From Trichobilharzia szidati (lineage: Eukaryota > Platyhelminthes > Trematoda > Strigeidida > Schistosomatidae): 64,000 nucleotides of DNA. This document shows, one piece after another, positions 1 through 12,244 of this stretch. The notes under the pieces are model-generated. The model saw only the letters and a list, made by a program, of their open reading frames with translations. It was not told where the DNA came from and did no database searches. The stretch spans positions 101,252,020 through 101,316,019 of the forward strand of contig OX235272.1 in the NCBI GenBank assembly GCA_944472155.2. Direction: 5' to 3'. A program made the position numbers and the translations under genes. Within the stretch, counting starts at the first letter, position 1. Every line of letters starts with the position of its first letter.

Positions 1-317
1 GATTTAAGCATTTCTACATCCTTATGAACCGATTCTCAAGAAAAAATGCATGGCAATTTATATCCTAAAGTTCCCGCTAAAAGTGCATCCAGTATTTCGA
101 TACTCCTAAATTGTAGCAGAACAAGTAAAGTGCGAAAGTCATCAGTAGTGTGATGCTTTTGCTACAGACGTCCATAACACGATTAACACAGCATAGATAG
201 TCAGCTGTAAAACTCTTTTTTGTACCAGAGTAGACAAACCGATTTTTGCCTAGGAAGCATCTTTAAAATTACATAATTATAAAACGTTTACGCATGAATG
301 AAGTAATAATGTGTTAC

Positions 318-600
318 CTTCTGATAATCCCAAAGGAGGTTTGTGCATTGAATTTGTAACATTCATTGTAGGCGGCAAGCCATTGAAACTGGCAGCATTC
401 TGAGTTGTTGAAATAGACTGCGAAATTGTGCTCTTTACTTGATAGTATTGGTTTACTGCAGTGTGATTGAAAGACTCAGGTATAGGTGTTTGGTTCTGAA
501 AGGACTCAGTTGGATAAAATCCTTCCCTAGCATCACTGGTGACAGAATGAAGTGGATACTGAAAAGAATTTCCTGTACCAGATACTGGTTTTTGACTAAT
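318..600 (-). CDS. Internal coding exon of an S/N/P/Q-rich protein (gene A)
   Basis: On the minus strand this block is open for 94 codons plus one base. A TCTATTTCAG acceptor precedes position 600 and an AAG|GTAAC donor follows position 318. The translation begins ISQKPVSGTGNSF and ends near KPPLGLSEG, and is rich in Ser, Asn, Gln, Pro and Thr with no charged clusters, so it is probably disordered. It starts in phase 0, which matches the phase-0 end of the exon at 3766-3937; the intron between them would be about 3.2 kb. It ends in phase 1, so another exon should lie to the left of the window. I do not recognise the family. Low-complexity regulatory, RNA-binding or coat proteins would all fit. 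Both splice sites and phase agreement support a real exon. Confidence 0.6.
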
Positions 601-1225
601 CTGAAATAGATTAAAAGTCAGTTTTGAGGATAGCCTGAATGATTACAGCTTAAAATACTGTCTCTAATTTCGAGGAATCCAAATGGAAAAGAAAAGCTAC
701 CTAATTATAATTTATCTTTACAGTGGTGACAAGGTAAGAAAAGATATTGAAAAATTAACCGGGAAAACATTTCTGTACACATGTTCAAACCCATTCTATT
801 AACAATTAAGTCCGTGTTAGCAACACGAGTTATTTTGTCAGTTTTTTTTGTAATAGCCATGTTACGTTCTACTGCAAATACATTATCTTTTAAGTGTTAT
901 CAAAATCATCAAGTAAAAGCCAGTATTACAAAAGGACAAATAAACAACACAAGTCAAGCTTTATTGGTATTTATTATGCTTACTTTAGATAATAGTAACA
1001 TGAGCTAACAACTAATACTGAACTATATGAAGTCCTCCTGTTGGTTGTATTTAAAGGAAACTACCAGAGAAATATGTATTAATCGAACTTTTAAATTCTA
1101 ACGTTTAAATATTATTGTTTTGAACTCAATAGACAAAGTGCACATTTGTGCATTTGTACACTGTACAACTGATAGTGAGACATTAAAAGTGGGAGATACG
1201 AAAGGGCTAGTCACCCTTGACTAAC

Positions 1226-1795
1226 GATGTCTGCGTCGTATCTCTCATGTTAAGTGATATAATATAGTGAGGAATATAGAGTGTTAAGTAAGGAGAGCAA
1301 TTCGATCAATAAAGTTGTGCAACTATATTAATTAAGATGGCTAAGACACATCGCGCATGCCGAGCAATCGCCTTCCTGAAAATCAGCTAACATAGGACTA
1401 GGTTGCAAAAGAGTTGCAGATGGCTAAACTGAAACCTGACACCAATCTATGAAGTTACTGACAGTTGGTTTGAGTCACACAGGGGAATGCAAGCTGACTG
1501 GTTGGGGTCCTCAGGATGCTAACATTCAATTACTCGAGACTATTGAAGATATAGTTTAAAAGCATTCCCAATGGTGCAGATGAATTTACTTCTTGTGATC
1601 CCTCGTATATACGTTAAACCCTCATCTTTTATCACGTGTAACCATTCTTTTTCCTACACATTTCTGCTTATTATAATTCTTTTTGAATCTCTTTTCTTTC
1701 TACGATTATATGCTGTATGGAGTGTGGTGAACTGCTGAACTTTTGTGTAAAGCTCTACGTTGAATCTCAGTCAGTCCGTCAGACAACTTGTACGG
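1226..1795 (+). mobile_element. RTE-clade LINE, 3'-end remnant
   Basis: Broken plus-strand reading shows the C-terminal part of an RTE/SR2-like reverse transcriptase polyprotein: CLRRIS, then VLSKESNSINKVVQLY, RWLRHIA, MPSNRLP and GWGP, separated by stops and shifts. The order matches the copy at 46710-47370. The end carries the same CAGTCAGT-type short repeat. It sits in the long intron of gene A. Confidence 0.65.
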
Positions 1796-3765
1796 AGCTA
1801 CGTTTATCGTATGAATTCATAATACTGTCTGGCTTACAACCCCCAATGGATGAAAAAAAGATCCGAGCCCATTATCCGCTGGCTGGAAGTCAAGCATTTA
1901 GAGGGTAATGAGTCACTACTATAGATTCCTAGCTACATCCTTACAACATTGCAATAGCGGCGAGTTATACAGAATGTGACAAATACTTATACAGTAAGGG
2001 AAATTTTATCACTTCCCACTTGGAAAAACATAAGATTTACTTTTGCTTGGTGGAAATGCATTTGAAGACAAAAACAAAGTAGTGTGATACCTAACCTAAG
2101 AGACTACTGACTTTGAGCTCACCAAATCAGATAGCTGTGTACTACAAAGAAACAACTAAATAACACTAAACGCGAAAATATTGCTAAAGCGAATATTGAA
2201 AAGAGGGAGGGTCAGAAGTGACAGAGAAGAATCACTGGACTGAATAACGTCAGAAAAGACGACAAACAATGAAACATAGTCTAAAAACATGTCACAAACA
2301 TCACTTTAGTGATGAAAACTATCTCCGTTAGTGTTGTTAGATGGTACATAGAAACATGAAATTCTGTTACAACATGGACTATTTGATGAATACTTCGTAA
2401 AAATAAACAATTATAAAAAAAATACTACTTGATATTATATCTTAAAGGTATGACAAAGAAAGGCTGGAAATGAAAACTAGCAAATCGATAATCTGTATGA
2501 GACTACCGTAGCTATAAAACTACATTAAATTCAGGGACAATTTCAGAGAACACAAAAATACACATAAACAGATGCGACTGCAGTGGTTTTTAGTATACAG
2601 ACAACACTTTCAGAGCAACATACACACTTATTTACTTAAATGAGAATAACAATCACTGGACTTGAGGACTGCTGATACGTTTTGACCCGACCATTTGTAA
2701 TTCTCTAGATACATTAAAATGCGTAACTAACTCTCTTCATACATTTTGTGGCACACCCATTCACATTAATGTTTAAGATTTAAACAGCAACCCTTATGTT
2801 GACTAATGTACATTTATGAAGCCAAAACTGTAAAAATGTAATTTCAAAATATCAAAAAGACGGTTGCAGTGAAGAAAATTTTTTTTCGATGAAGTCATCA
2901 ACTAGGCCGTACATTTGTGTATGAGTAGTAAACGGGTGAGAAAGTCTCAGAATTTTTAATTTGGCAGTTACATAAGCTGTGCGTAGATAAGAAATGTGAC
3001 AAGATGTGATTGGTGGTAATACATAAATTACAAGTTTGAGGAATTTCACGTTCAAAATCTTACATTCAAAGACAGCTTTAGGCAAATTTTAATAAATAGA
3101 CACCGAAGGATCGAAAGCGAAAAGTCCACATATGGGGGTCAATCTTAATGCAGTGAAATGATTTCGCAACCAAATGCATAAACAAGATCCGTCAACATCC
3201 TGAACCATGGCTTACAAATAAACTCAAGATTTTAGGTAACTGATTATGGTCTCCATTGTAAATACTTCCAAATACTTAAAAGGAAGGATATCCTAGGTAA
3301 CTGATCTAGGGAGATATAAACATAGTGTAGCATAATTAAGCCACAGTAATATCACTTATAGAAGTTATGTGGTAATACCTTTATCTAAATATCACTCGTT
3401 AATTGTCAAGTTAAGTTAAACATCACGCACATCTTCTGACTCAAATAATACCAAGTGTAAGCATACAGTTATTCCAAATAAATAGGTTTGGAAAGACGAA
3501 AATGCATAGTGAAGTCATGCTATTCTGCGCAAACATGACATATTATGGGTGACCAAACATTTTAACTAATAAAAGGATTAGGGAGACATGTGGTCGGTAA
3601 AATTCCTCATAATCACCGGACCATTTTTCATAAACGAAAACCACTATATGATGTCAGCATGATAATGGAATAAATGCAAAACGATTACACAATAACAAAA
3701 GGTTGTTAGACGGCCTGCAACGACCAACCACTTTACCCACAAAATGTATTGAGTGTCCAACTTAC
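1796..3765. other. AT-rich intronic sequence, nothing recognised
   Basis: This would be intron sequence of gene A if the two exons belong together. I see no convincing coding exon, tRNA-like box or terminal repeat. Short ORFs here are chance. Confidence 0.4.
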
Positions 3766-3937
3766 CTGAGGATCTTGTAAATTACTGTGACGACTGCTAT
3801 TTAATTGCTGATCTGTCAGTGAACTTGGCTGAGAAAACCCAATCAAGTTTGGACTGTTCATCGAATCCCTGGAGTAATTTGTCTCCGGGATATAAGGAGA
3901 CCCAGGATTGTACATTTTAGTTGGACTTCGTTGCGGG
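3766..3937 (-). CDS. Upstream coding exon of gene A (S/N/P/Q-rich)
   Basis: The minus-strand reading frame contains MYNPGSPYIPETNYSRDSM and continues to NLQDPQ, where a strong CAG|GTAAG donor lies at 3766/3765. The end is phase 0, as the exon at 318-600 needs. The left limit is a weak acceptor (TTAAAG at 3940-3938) giving residues PQRSPTK before the Met. Alternatively the ATG at 3915-3913 is the true start and the bases before it are 5' UTR; an in-frame stop lies just beyond the acceptor. Composition matches the partner exon. Function is not recognised. Confidence 0.55.
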
Positions 3938-4239
3938 CTTTAATTCAATAATCCCTACGATACTCTCCAACCTTCACAAATAAATGAATACTAAGAGCAA
4001 AAGTAAGCAATCAATCTCATAGCCCCAACGGCCTAAAGGCGGTCCACGTTTGGCAAGCCATTTAGTAAAGTAAAACAAAATATTCATTCATAACATTCAA
4101 TAGTACCATCCTACGGAAAAGAAATTCTGTGATTTTTGACTTCAACGCTTTGGCTTTAGTTTTTATTTGCTTGGCTGAGGACCCCGAAAAGACTGTAAGT
4201 CCTATCCTGATTTCAATGTCCAATAGCCTTTGCATGGTT

Positions 4240-5003
4240 TCAATATCCAATATCACTCTTACGAGCTAGTATAAACTAATTTGACTTCTTTGAGCTCGCT
4301 TCCTGGTTGTAAGGGGTTGTAAGGGTTTCTGGTCTTCAGAAAACTTCTGCATAGTCCGCCCCGCTACTTGACTGCTGCAGCTTTCGTTGACCCCAATAGG
4401 AGTGGTGCTAGGATGCAGTGTGTTGAGACTTTGTTACTACTGTGGATCGATTTGATCTTCTCACAAGTTAGTCATCTGGTTTCGTCGTCAAAAGAAAAGA
4501 GTTAATAATAATAGATGTAATTTGTGTAGGTTATTCACACTAGAAGACAGAAAAAGAAATAAAGGAAACTCGTAAAATAAAGGAAACGTAAAAACAAACA
4601 GCTTATGAAATTTGAAGTTGGAATGTATGTATGCGTCTCTGTATGACTGTCCACGGACGGTGCCGTAGCGACATCTGCCGGCAAGGAGTTCCAGGGACGG
4701 CAAACTAGCAGTGAAGAGAAATGGGAGTTCACTCGATTCCTTTCCCCCTGGTCAGCCATCCCTCTTGTATTTCTACGAGGAAACCCAAAAGTGCCTAATG
4801 GCAGAACACCTTTGTTTTGGGTGATTCCAGTCATTTTTAATCCCATAGGCAGTAATCAAGTCCCTCTTAAGCCAATGGAATCCAAGTGTGAAGGGACCTA
4901 ATTTCTCCAGCCGTTCATCATGTGGTTTGTTTCGGGGACCCATCGCACACGGCTTGAGAATTTCCAAGAGGCTATTCTAAGCAATTGGGGTGCAGTGGTA
5001 TAA
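4240..5003 (-). mobile_element. CR1-like element B1, 3' part
   Basis: The minus strand carries the C-terminal end of a CR1-type ORF2 in shifted frames: KPHDERLEKLGPFTLG, RDLITAYGIKND and PWNSLPADVATAPSVDS. The 3' UTR follows and ends in GATATTGG-like short tandem repeats near 4240, the type of 3' terminus known for CR1. The UTR matches the copies ending at 13382 and 54965. Upstream, B1 is interrupted by element C and resumes at 8107. Confidence 0.75.
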
Positions 5004-8000
5004 TAATTCACTTTATTCCACAACAATAACAATTTACAGCGTGGAATTTTCAGTGTTTCTTTTACATATTGCAATGGTTTAGCTCTGTTTATAATTAAAT
5101 AAATGTAGAAAACGTTAAAATATTGATAGTTAATAGGAAAAATACAAAACCCCAACAAAATCACACCATTGCTAGGTCGTAGTTAATAATAAATAAATAA
5201 TATAACAAATAACACATGCAAGAATATGCATCATTTCATTTTATAGTTTAGTTAATGATTTAAAAGTTGTAAAAGTTCTTTTCTGATATTTGTCTCTTCA
5301 CACAATATTCGTGCCAAATATGGTACGGTCGAATTTTTATATTTTGTAGTACGAGCATAAATGTTTATGAAATTTCTTCTGGTCTTACTCGAAGAGATGC
5401 AAGGAAACAATTGTGAATAAAGGGGATGTTCACTATCAGACAAGATAACTTTAGCTAAGTGTTTACAAGAATTCATATGCCTATTGACAACAGTGTCAGT
5501 TAGTTGAGTCAAAGGGATAGCACTGACCCTACTTACAGCCCTCAATGTTCTTCGTAGTATTATATGGTCTTTCTTGAGTAGCCCAGGGAAGAATAATGGA
5601 GAACAATGAAGAATGATGGGTAAAACACATGAATTAATAAATTGTATGAGAAGAGGTTGGGTCAACTTCTTTATGTAATAAGTCAGACGGACTTCCTTAG
5701 AAGCTATAAGAATATGAGACGACCAGCAAAGGTTTGAAGAGAAACTAATGCCAAGATAAGAAACACATGATTTACTCTTTATCATGGTACCATCGATATT
5801 ACGATCCATGCATATCTTTTTCACTTCTCAAGCTGAAATCAACAGTATTACATTTAGTTGGATTTAGTTTAAGACCATTTGAGCCAGACCAATCCTTAAC
5901 TTCAGCTAAGAAGCCACTCATGTGGGAACAATCCGATGTGGAAACTACGGGGACAGAAACGGTCAGATCATCAGTATGCTTAATGAAGTTAACTTTGTGT
6001 GAGTTCGGAAGGTTATGCAAAAAATAGAGAAAAGAAATGGAGAAAGTACTGCACCCTGAGGCACACCACTTTCAGTTAGCTGAGAAGTGAAGCGCTTTCC
6101 AGCCAAAACAGTGTGCTGTTTCCCATCCTTAAAATAAGAAGGCAGCCATCTAGTTGCCCAGGACTCTGTTTGTGCTGAAATCATCTTTCCTAATAAAAGT
6201 GTCCTAGGAACAGAGTCGAAAGCTGCAGTGTAGTCTAAAAAAGCTGTTCGAACGAACTTAGCACTCTTATCAAGGCAGGAAACAATATTGTTGTGTAGTA
6301 CAATGGCTGCATCCAATGTACTTCTTCCATACTTATAAGCAAACTGCTTAGGGTCATTAAAAGCTTTTGAAGAAGGTTTAAGAATATTCAAAAGAAGTTT
6401 CTCCATTGTTTTCAAAACAGGGGATGTTATAGCGACCGGTCTAAACTTTTTACCTGCTCCAGAAGATGATTTCTGTACAGGTACAACCTTGATTTCTTTC
6501 CAGTCAGCAGGTACCGTTTCCTTGTTAAATGATGCATTAAAGATTTGAGTAAGAGGATGACACAAGATGTCTGCACACTTTTGAAGAAGAATGCCTGGTA
6601 CACCATCTGGAACAAGGCTGTGTGTTGGATTTAAAGATTTCAAACATAATAGTACATCCTTTTCTTTAAAACCCGGAAAATGACCATTTTCTTGAATAGG
6701 TACATCAGGCACAACCATATTAATTTGTTTCATGATAAATGATTTGTTTAAAGCATTGACATCAGAATAAGCATCAACAGACATTTGTTTTTTTACTTGT
6801 AAGTTTATTGAAAAGTTTCCAAATGATTGAAGGATTTTTACATGATAAAAATTTTTCATTCTATAGTCTGTTCAACCTTTCTATTTCAATTTTTATAAGG
6901 GTGTTTATTTTACGGACACCAGTATTATCACAATTCTTATACAACTTCTCTTTTTGTCTTCTAAGTTTTTTCAGCTGCAAAGAAGAGATTCTGTTAAATC
7001 TCGAAAACAGTGTTTCATATGGACAGCAAATATCCAAACAAAACTTCAGATAATCGGTTATATTAGAGACAGTAGCATCCAACTTATCGTCAGTAAATAG
7101 TTCCCAGTTGGTATCATACAACATGCTTCTTAGTGCTAGAATGTTGTCATGGGAATAGGAACGTTCATGTATCTTTTTTGTTAAATGACTGAACAATTTT
7201 TGTTGTAACTTGCCGTACACTTTCGGTAAAATACGAGTAATGCAGTGGTCAGAGTTTAGCGAAGGAGCTCTCCTTCGGGTTTCATATACATCACGGTCGT
7301 TTATGAAAACCAGGTCTAGTGATTTGTCCAGACGTGTATTAAACTTGACTAGATTCTCATGACCAAGTGAAGTAAGAAAGCTGTGATCACATGAATTAAA
7401 ATCACCACAGACTATAGACAACGAGTTTCCGAATGCAGGAGCAGCGAATTCAGTAAATTCATCTGCAAACATAACTATATTAGAAAGGCTACAATTGGGT
7501 GTTATGTAGATATTTGTTATGTATATTTAAGAATATTTACTTAAGTGTTTTGGGCGACACCTGACGGTTATGCAGTCTATATTGTCACTAGAATAATTGA
7601 AGCAGACGTGATCTGATTCAGACCAACTTGTGTTTATATAAGTGGCTACCTCTCTTCCACATTTTTTCATAGAACTTTTTCTATCTTGGCGAAAAACTTT
7701 ATATCCATTTATTGAAACTAGATTATCATCATAATGGTGGTGCAGCCAAGTCTCTTGTATTGCTAAAACACCAGCATTTCGATAAACATTAGAATACATT
7801 AGGGATTGGAGATAATCCATTCTGTTGGACAGGGATCTACAATTAGTGCTAACGAGTTCAGGAACAGTCATTTGATTGATTTTTGTACGTTTCGGTGCAC
7901 GCTGCCATCCACAGTGATGCTTTTTTCTCAATTTTTGTGGATGACACAACGCAGTAGGTTGTAATGATTTTAAAAATGCGCAATTATATATAATACGATT

Positions 8001-8106
8001 AGGATATATAATTGATAAATAAAAACAAAATTAAAAGAGCAAACCAAAGCAATTTTGCAAAATGTTGTGAAGTGGAATTCTTGGTAGCCCTTTGTTCAAG
8101 CAGGCC
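5004..8106 (-). mobile_element. LINE element C inserted in CR1 element B1
   Basis: A nearly full-length non-LTR retrotransposon lies here, with its own endonuclease and reverse transcriptase (5252-7949). It interrupts B1. The bases just right of it (GCACTTCAAGGTGTGGTCT, from 8107) are found in the related copy B3 near 55950, directly beside the sequence that in B1 lies left of the insertion. The 3' end, reading minus, finishes in GGAATAAAGTGAA near 5005. A clear TSD could not be fixed. Clade: CR1/Rex1-like jockey group by motifs, not certain. Confidence 0.7.
5252..7949 (-). pseudogene. ORF2 of element C: APE endonuclease and reverse transcriptase, broken
   Basis: The protein would nick target DNA and reverse-transcribe its own RNA at the nick. 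Domains in order on the minus strand are: endonuclease start at about 7865 (MTVPELVSTNCRSLS) with the QETWL motif; endonuclease C-terminal part at 7472-6861 with CGDFNSCDHS and SLNSDHCIT; then reverse transcriptase at 6859-5963 with VRTAFLDYTAAFDSVPR and ESGVPQGAVLSPFLFS. A frameshift follows near 6020. The catalytic box there reads HTDDLTVS, so the usual Tyr-Ala is changed but both Asp remain. The C-terminal domain (5824-5252) ends LLQLLNH plus stop. At least three frame breaks make it non-functional. Confidence 0.8.
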
Positions 8107-9370
8107 GCACTTCAAGGTGTGGTCTTATGAGTGCTGGTGGAGGATTTAATATTGGGACTAGTTGGCCGATTGCACTAGAACCGACCTGTTGTTGTTTATT
8201 CCCTTGGATTTTGGTAGGACACTTGGATGACACTAACTGCCATTCTCGGTGACGCATCGCTTTAGTGTCACTGAGGCTTGGGACGAATTAAGACTTCAGT
8301 TTGCTACTTCCTAATTTTTCGAGGCCTGCTTTCGCAGCATCGGGTGTGTCCTCTCAATTCGCACTTGGTCTCGTGCCACTGTTAAGGACTAGGGTCAACT
8401 GTTCTCGGGAGTTGAATTTGTGGAGCTAATTAGTGTGAGATGAGCAGCATGAAGTATCCGGAAGTTCGAAACTGCTCCAGAAGCACCAAGGGCCATCTGT
8501 GATGACGGTCATCTCCATTTCAATACGTCATGCATCTGTTTTTCATAAGTAGAGCCAGTTTCCAGCTCTGGAACACTTTGTATGACAATGGAGGTAGAAG
8601 GCATCAGTTCCGTTGACCCCCTAGCATTTGCCTGTTAGCCGGTGGCCTATGTTACAGCTTCTGTCGATAGTTAATACTTGGGCCAGTGACAGTATTCTTT
8701 CAGCCTCTTCATCAGAACCCAGTGTTACTCTTAACGGAAGTGGCTTACCTTGGGGCATCTGAACACAACTGTGTATTCTGCACAGTTTCGCTGAATCGAT
8801 TTCCAGCCCTTATTTATCGCATAAATTTGCCCACTGTTCCTGATCAAGCAGAGCTTTCTGTTCAAGCTGGTACATTAAACAGCATAAGGGAATTCAATCG
8901 ACTGACCTCAGACATAGGTTTGGTCTTTGGCTGCTTGTCCTCCTTTTTATGGTGAGTCACTTTATACTTCATCAGGTTATGACTAGTCTTTGTTATGTTG
9001 TCATGCTTGTTAGCGGATGCAAGTGGTGCTTTGGCATTTCCGTCTTCCCTTGCTATTCCGGATCCAACCACAGGAGTTTTCAATTTTTGAAAATTAATAT
9101 TTCCAGTCGTTTGGGCCATTCTCACGGTTTTCACTAAGTTTGGGTAGTGTGGTGTTATCAGGTGGAGCACTGCACGAGATTGTGTCTGGATGGAAAAGTG
9201 GCTGGCAGTTTCTGTTATTCGGAGACACAAATATACCAGAACCGCAGGCACGGGTTATTTTGCAAAAACCCGCAGCATGGTTCTGGCACCCCCTTGTCAC
9301 AGCGGTAGTGTACCCATCGCTTGTAAAAATTCTATTCAAATTGTGAGTCAGTTTTAGAAACGACAACACT
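8107..9370 (-). mobile_element. CR1-like element B1, 5' part with ORF1 remnant
   Basis: This continues B1 on the far side of element C. A short stretch matches B3 near 55950, then the sequence jumps to the part matching B3 at 58690-58920, so B1 lacks the reverse transcriptase and endonuclease. It is an internally deleted derivative. The minus-strand ORF 9251-8862 ends SRLNSLMLFNVPA, resembling the CR1 ORF1 motif, and a second frame continues it. Confidence 0.6.
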
Positions 9371-11570
9371 ACAGGCCTGACATTCGTCTCCTTTTCTAAA
9401 TGAAAGCTTTTGACGTCCTATGACGTCTCGGCCGTCACATAAATAGTTACTATAAATTGTGCTATATATGAATAAGAGATACCAACAGTATCTGCCAATT
9501 AGAACAAGAACGGAAAGATTGATAAAGTACAAGATAAGGAAAAGAAAAGGTTTTCTACTTTACCCAGCGATTTTTGGTTTTTCTGCATCACAGCAAGTCT
9601 TATTTATTTGGATAAGTGAGGAAGATCCTGCTACAGATGTGGCCCCTGAAGCGTTGGCAGTAGATGGAGACAGCTGGACCTACCACACAGAGATTTAATG
9701 TGGAAGTGATGGTCGAATTTAATTTACTGCCTAGATCAGGTTCCCCAATCAGATAATTCACAAGATAGGTACTTTGAGGCTAGAGATGAAGGGGCACGTC
9801 GTATTCAAGGAGTGCGAGAATCAACCAGTGGTTGAGTACAAACTAAATTGACTTCTTCGACCTCACCTCTTAGGGATACGATTTCGATTCCCGGTATTAA
9901 GTGGGCCTCTTCGGGGTGCTATCTGATAACCCACTGTCCTAACGTTGGCAGACACTGAGGGTGACTGGTTATATTTAATTTGCTATTTGTGATGTGTTAA
10001 GACCATGTTACTGCTATGGTTGGAGTTTGTCTTTTCTTCTGTTATTTGCTTAATTTGTCGCCTTATTTTACGCGCCACCCATTGACCAGAACAGGGACGT
10101 TCAGTTCAATACTTGATTCTACACAGGCATCTACCGTTGTGCATACCGTAATGTAGGTTTTTAATAAGTGCTTTAGGAAGTAATTTGATGGCTTCAGATG
10201 TAACCTTTGGCTATTCTAAAAGTGTTTAATCATTTTTTGACACAGCTGTTGGGTATTTCGTGTCCTTAACTATGTTGAGAACCGTTAAGTGTTGCGGTGA
10301 TTATTAGTGACTACGGCACAATGGGTTTCTATGCCTCCCTTGAGTTTTGATTAAGTATGTGATATTTCAGGCGTCAGTACTTCTCAGTTGTGGAGTCTTA
10401 TATTCTGTCCTCCTTGCAAATTACCTGTGACAGGCAGTGGCACTAATGGGTAAAGTTGAAGAAGCTTTTGTCTACCTTTTCCGACTGTGGTTTGTTCTTT
10501 TTTCTTATTCTGTGTTCACGATCACACTCTTCTGTGATTTTCACTATCACATACATTGTCCATTTGGTTAAGTATAGCACCTAGCATTTAACAAATTCAT
10601 GTTGTGGTGTCATTCTGAACTTTGAAAGATGGCTCACGCACTTAAAAGATTTTAACTGTGGAAACCAGAGAAACGCTTTCTTCTATCTGTTCAGTGTTTC
10701 CTTTGACAATATTTCTTATCAGCAGTTTGTAGCTTTCTTATTGACTTGACAGAAAGCGTGATGTTGTGCTCGTTTTCATCAGCTGTCGTGTCATGGCTGA
10801 TAACATGTAGTAGCTGCATATGATCAAGTATTTTAACCTTGACATCACAAAGTCTTTCAAGATAAGCTGTTTAATAATCAACAGCTGAAAAATGGGCCAG
10901 ATGTGAAAATCCCATATCCTTCATGGCATTAGATAATTCCTAAAGGAGTTCAGAATATCCGGATGATCTGAAAATGAACGATTATTAGAGCTGAAATAAC
11001 ACACATAATACGTGTAATAGTGGTGGGATGCACCTGCAAGCTACTCTTTGACAGAAAGGTAATACTAACTATATATTCCAGAAGGACCATGCACAGTATT
11101 CTTCTTGTCCAAGTGTGTACTGATTTCAAGGTAAGCTGATGCCACTCAATACGGGCTGTCTGTGAGACAAAACAAACACTAGTCTCAAAGAGAATTATCT
11201 AATTGCCAATGTATAGAAGGGCAGACATTCGGGTACAGACTGCGTACGTAAGCTACCTGATAGTGCCCATGGAATGTACGAGAAAATGTCTCACTAGGTT
11301 GAACTGATCGCCATCCATCTGCCAGCTATGCATGCTGAGGCTCTGAAGAGCAATGTAGATGTCGACAGTGAGGCTGCTGACATAAATTCATATGTATTCT
11401 CTCCAAAAATTTAATTTCATATTTACATACCAAAAAGTATGCGCTGGTATCCTCGCAGATTTATGAACATGCAGAGACGCATTACGTATCCATTGGAATT
11501 CTTACAGCCCATACTTTCGGCAAGTAAAGAGCACGACCATTAGAGAAACCCAGTGTCGTCGACCTACAGG
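9371..11570. other. About 2.2 kb without recognised genes
   Basis: Neither strand shows a conserved protein motif, splice-bounded exon or tRNA-like box that I can support. It is less AT-rich than most of the window. Old repeat remnants are possible. Confidence 0.35.
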
Positions 11571-11576
11571 GCTCTA

Positions 11577-12130
11577 AATCCGTCTACCAAGTATTACTGA
11601 TGAGAAGACTTAGGCTATACTGGTGCAAAGACGACAGGATTTCAATAAATACAAACTCACGAACCTCCTAAACCTCACGTTATTCTTCGAAATGGTAAAC
11701 TTACGTCTGTTAGAACACGTGGTACTAGAGGATTAATCACGAATTTTGGTCTTTAAGTTGTTTTCAAGTGAGAATTCCTGATTGCTGGTATGCCCTTCTC
11801 ACTGGGGTGATTAGAAGGTGAAACCCGTTTTTCAGATGACACTGTAAGCGTGGAAGACTAGATACTTGATACAGGGATGTTTATTTGCAGTTTGGTACCG
11901 TTATGTGTTAAGCACACCTTATCTTCAACGCACCATTTGCACAGATCTTCGTGTTGCGCGACTTCTGGCCTTCATATTGTGTTTCTTTCATGTTTCCCCT
12001 GTATCTCCACAACGCTGTATCATTTGCCTTCCTGACATCAAACATATCTCCCCGCTATTTGGTGTTTTTATGCCGATGAACGTCTCTTTATATACTACCG
12101 ATAAATCTTATCAATAGCACTCGCCGCACA
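11577..12130 (-). repeat. Probable 3' LTR of gypsy element 1
   Basis: On the minus strand the repeat starts TGTGCGGCGAG at 12130, directly after a purine run GATGGGGGACA that fits a polypurine tract. It has a TATATAAAG box near 12095. Its downstream 480 bp are about 95 percent identical, in inverted orientation, to 18768-19247. The far end cannot be fixed precisely. A plus-strand ORF here (11866-12117) is antisense to the LTR and probably chance. Confidence 0.6.
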
Positions 12131-12244
12131 TGTCCCCCATCAGATAGTTTTGAACGGAGCCGTTCCGATCTTCTTGATTCTACCTGTTCCTGTTTTACCT
12201 TGGTCCCAACTTCCTTATTTCACTGAATCCTATTCTGCAGTTGG

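Noticed and set aside
781..1008. 75-aa ORF starting MFKPILLTIK
   Set aside because: AT-rich intronic sequence with no splice-site logic, repeat match or recognisable motif.
11866..12117. Plus-strand ORF starting MIQGCLFAVWYRY, repeated on the minus strand at 18650-18964
   Set aside because: Both lie antisense within the shared part of two LTRs, and the frames end differently. The similarity comes from the repeat, with no sign of a separate gene.
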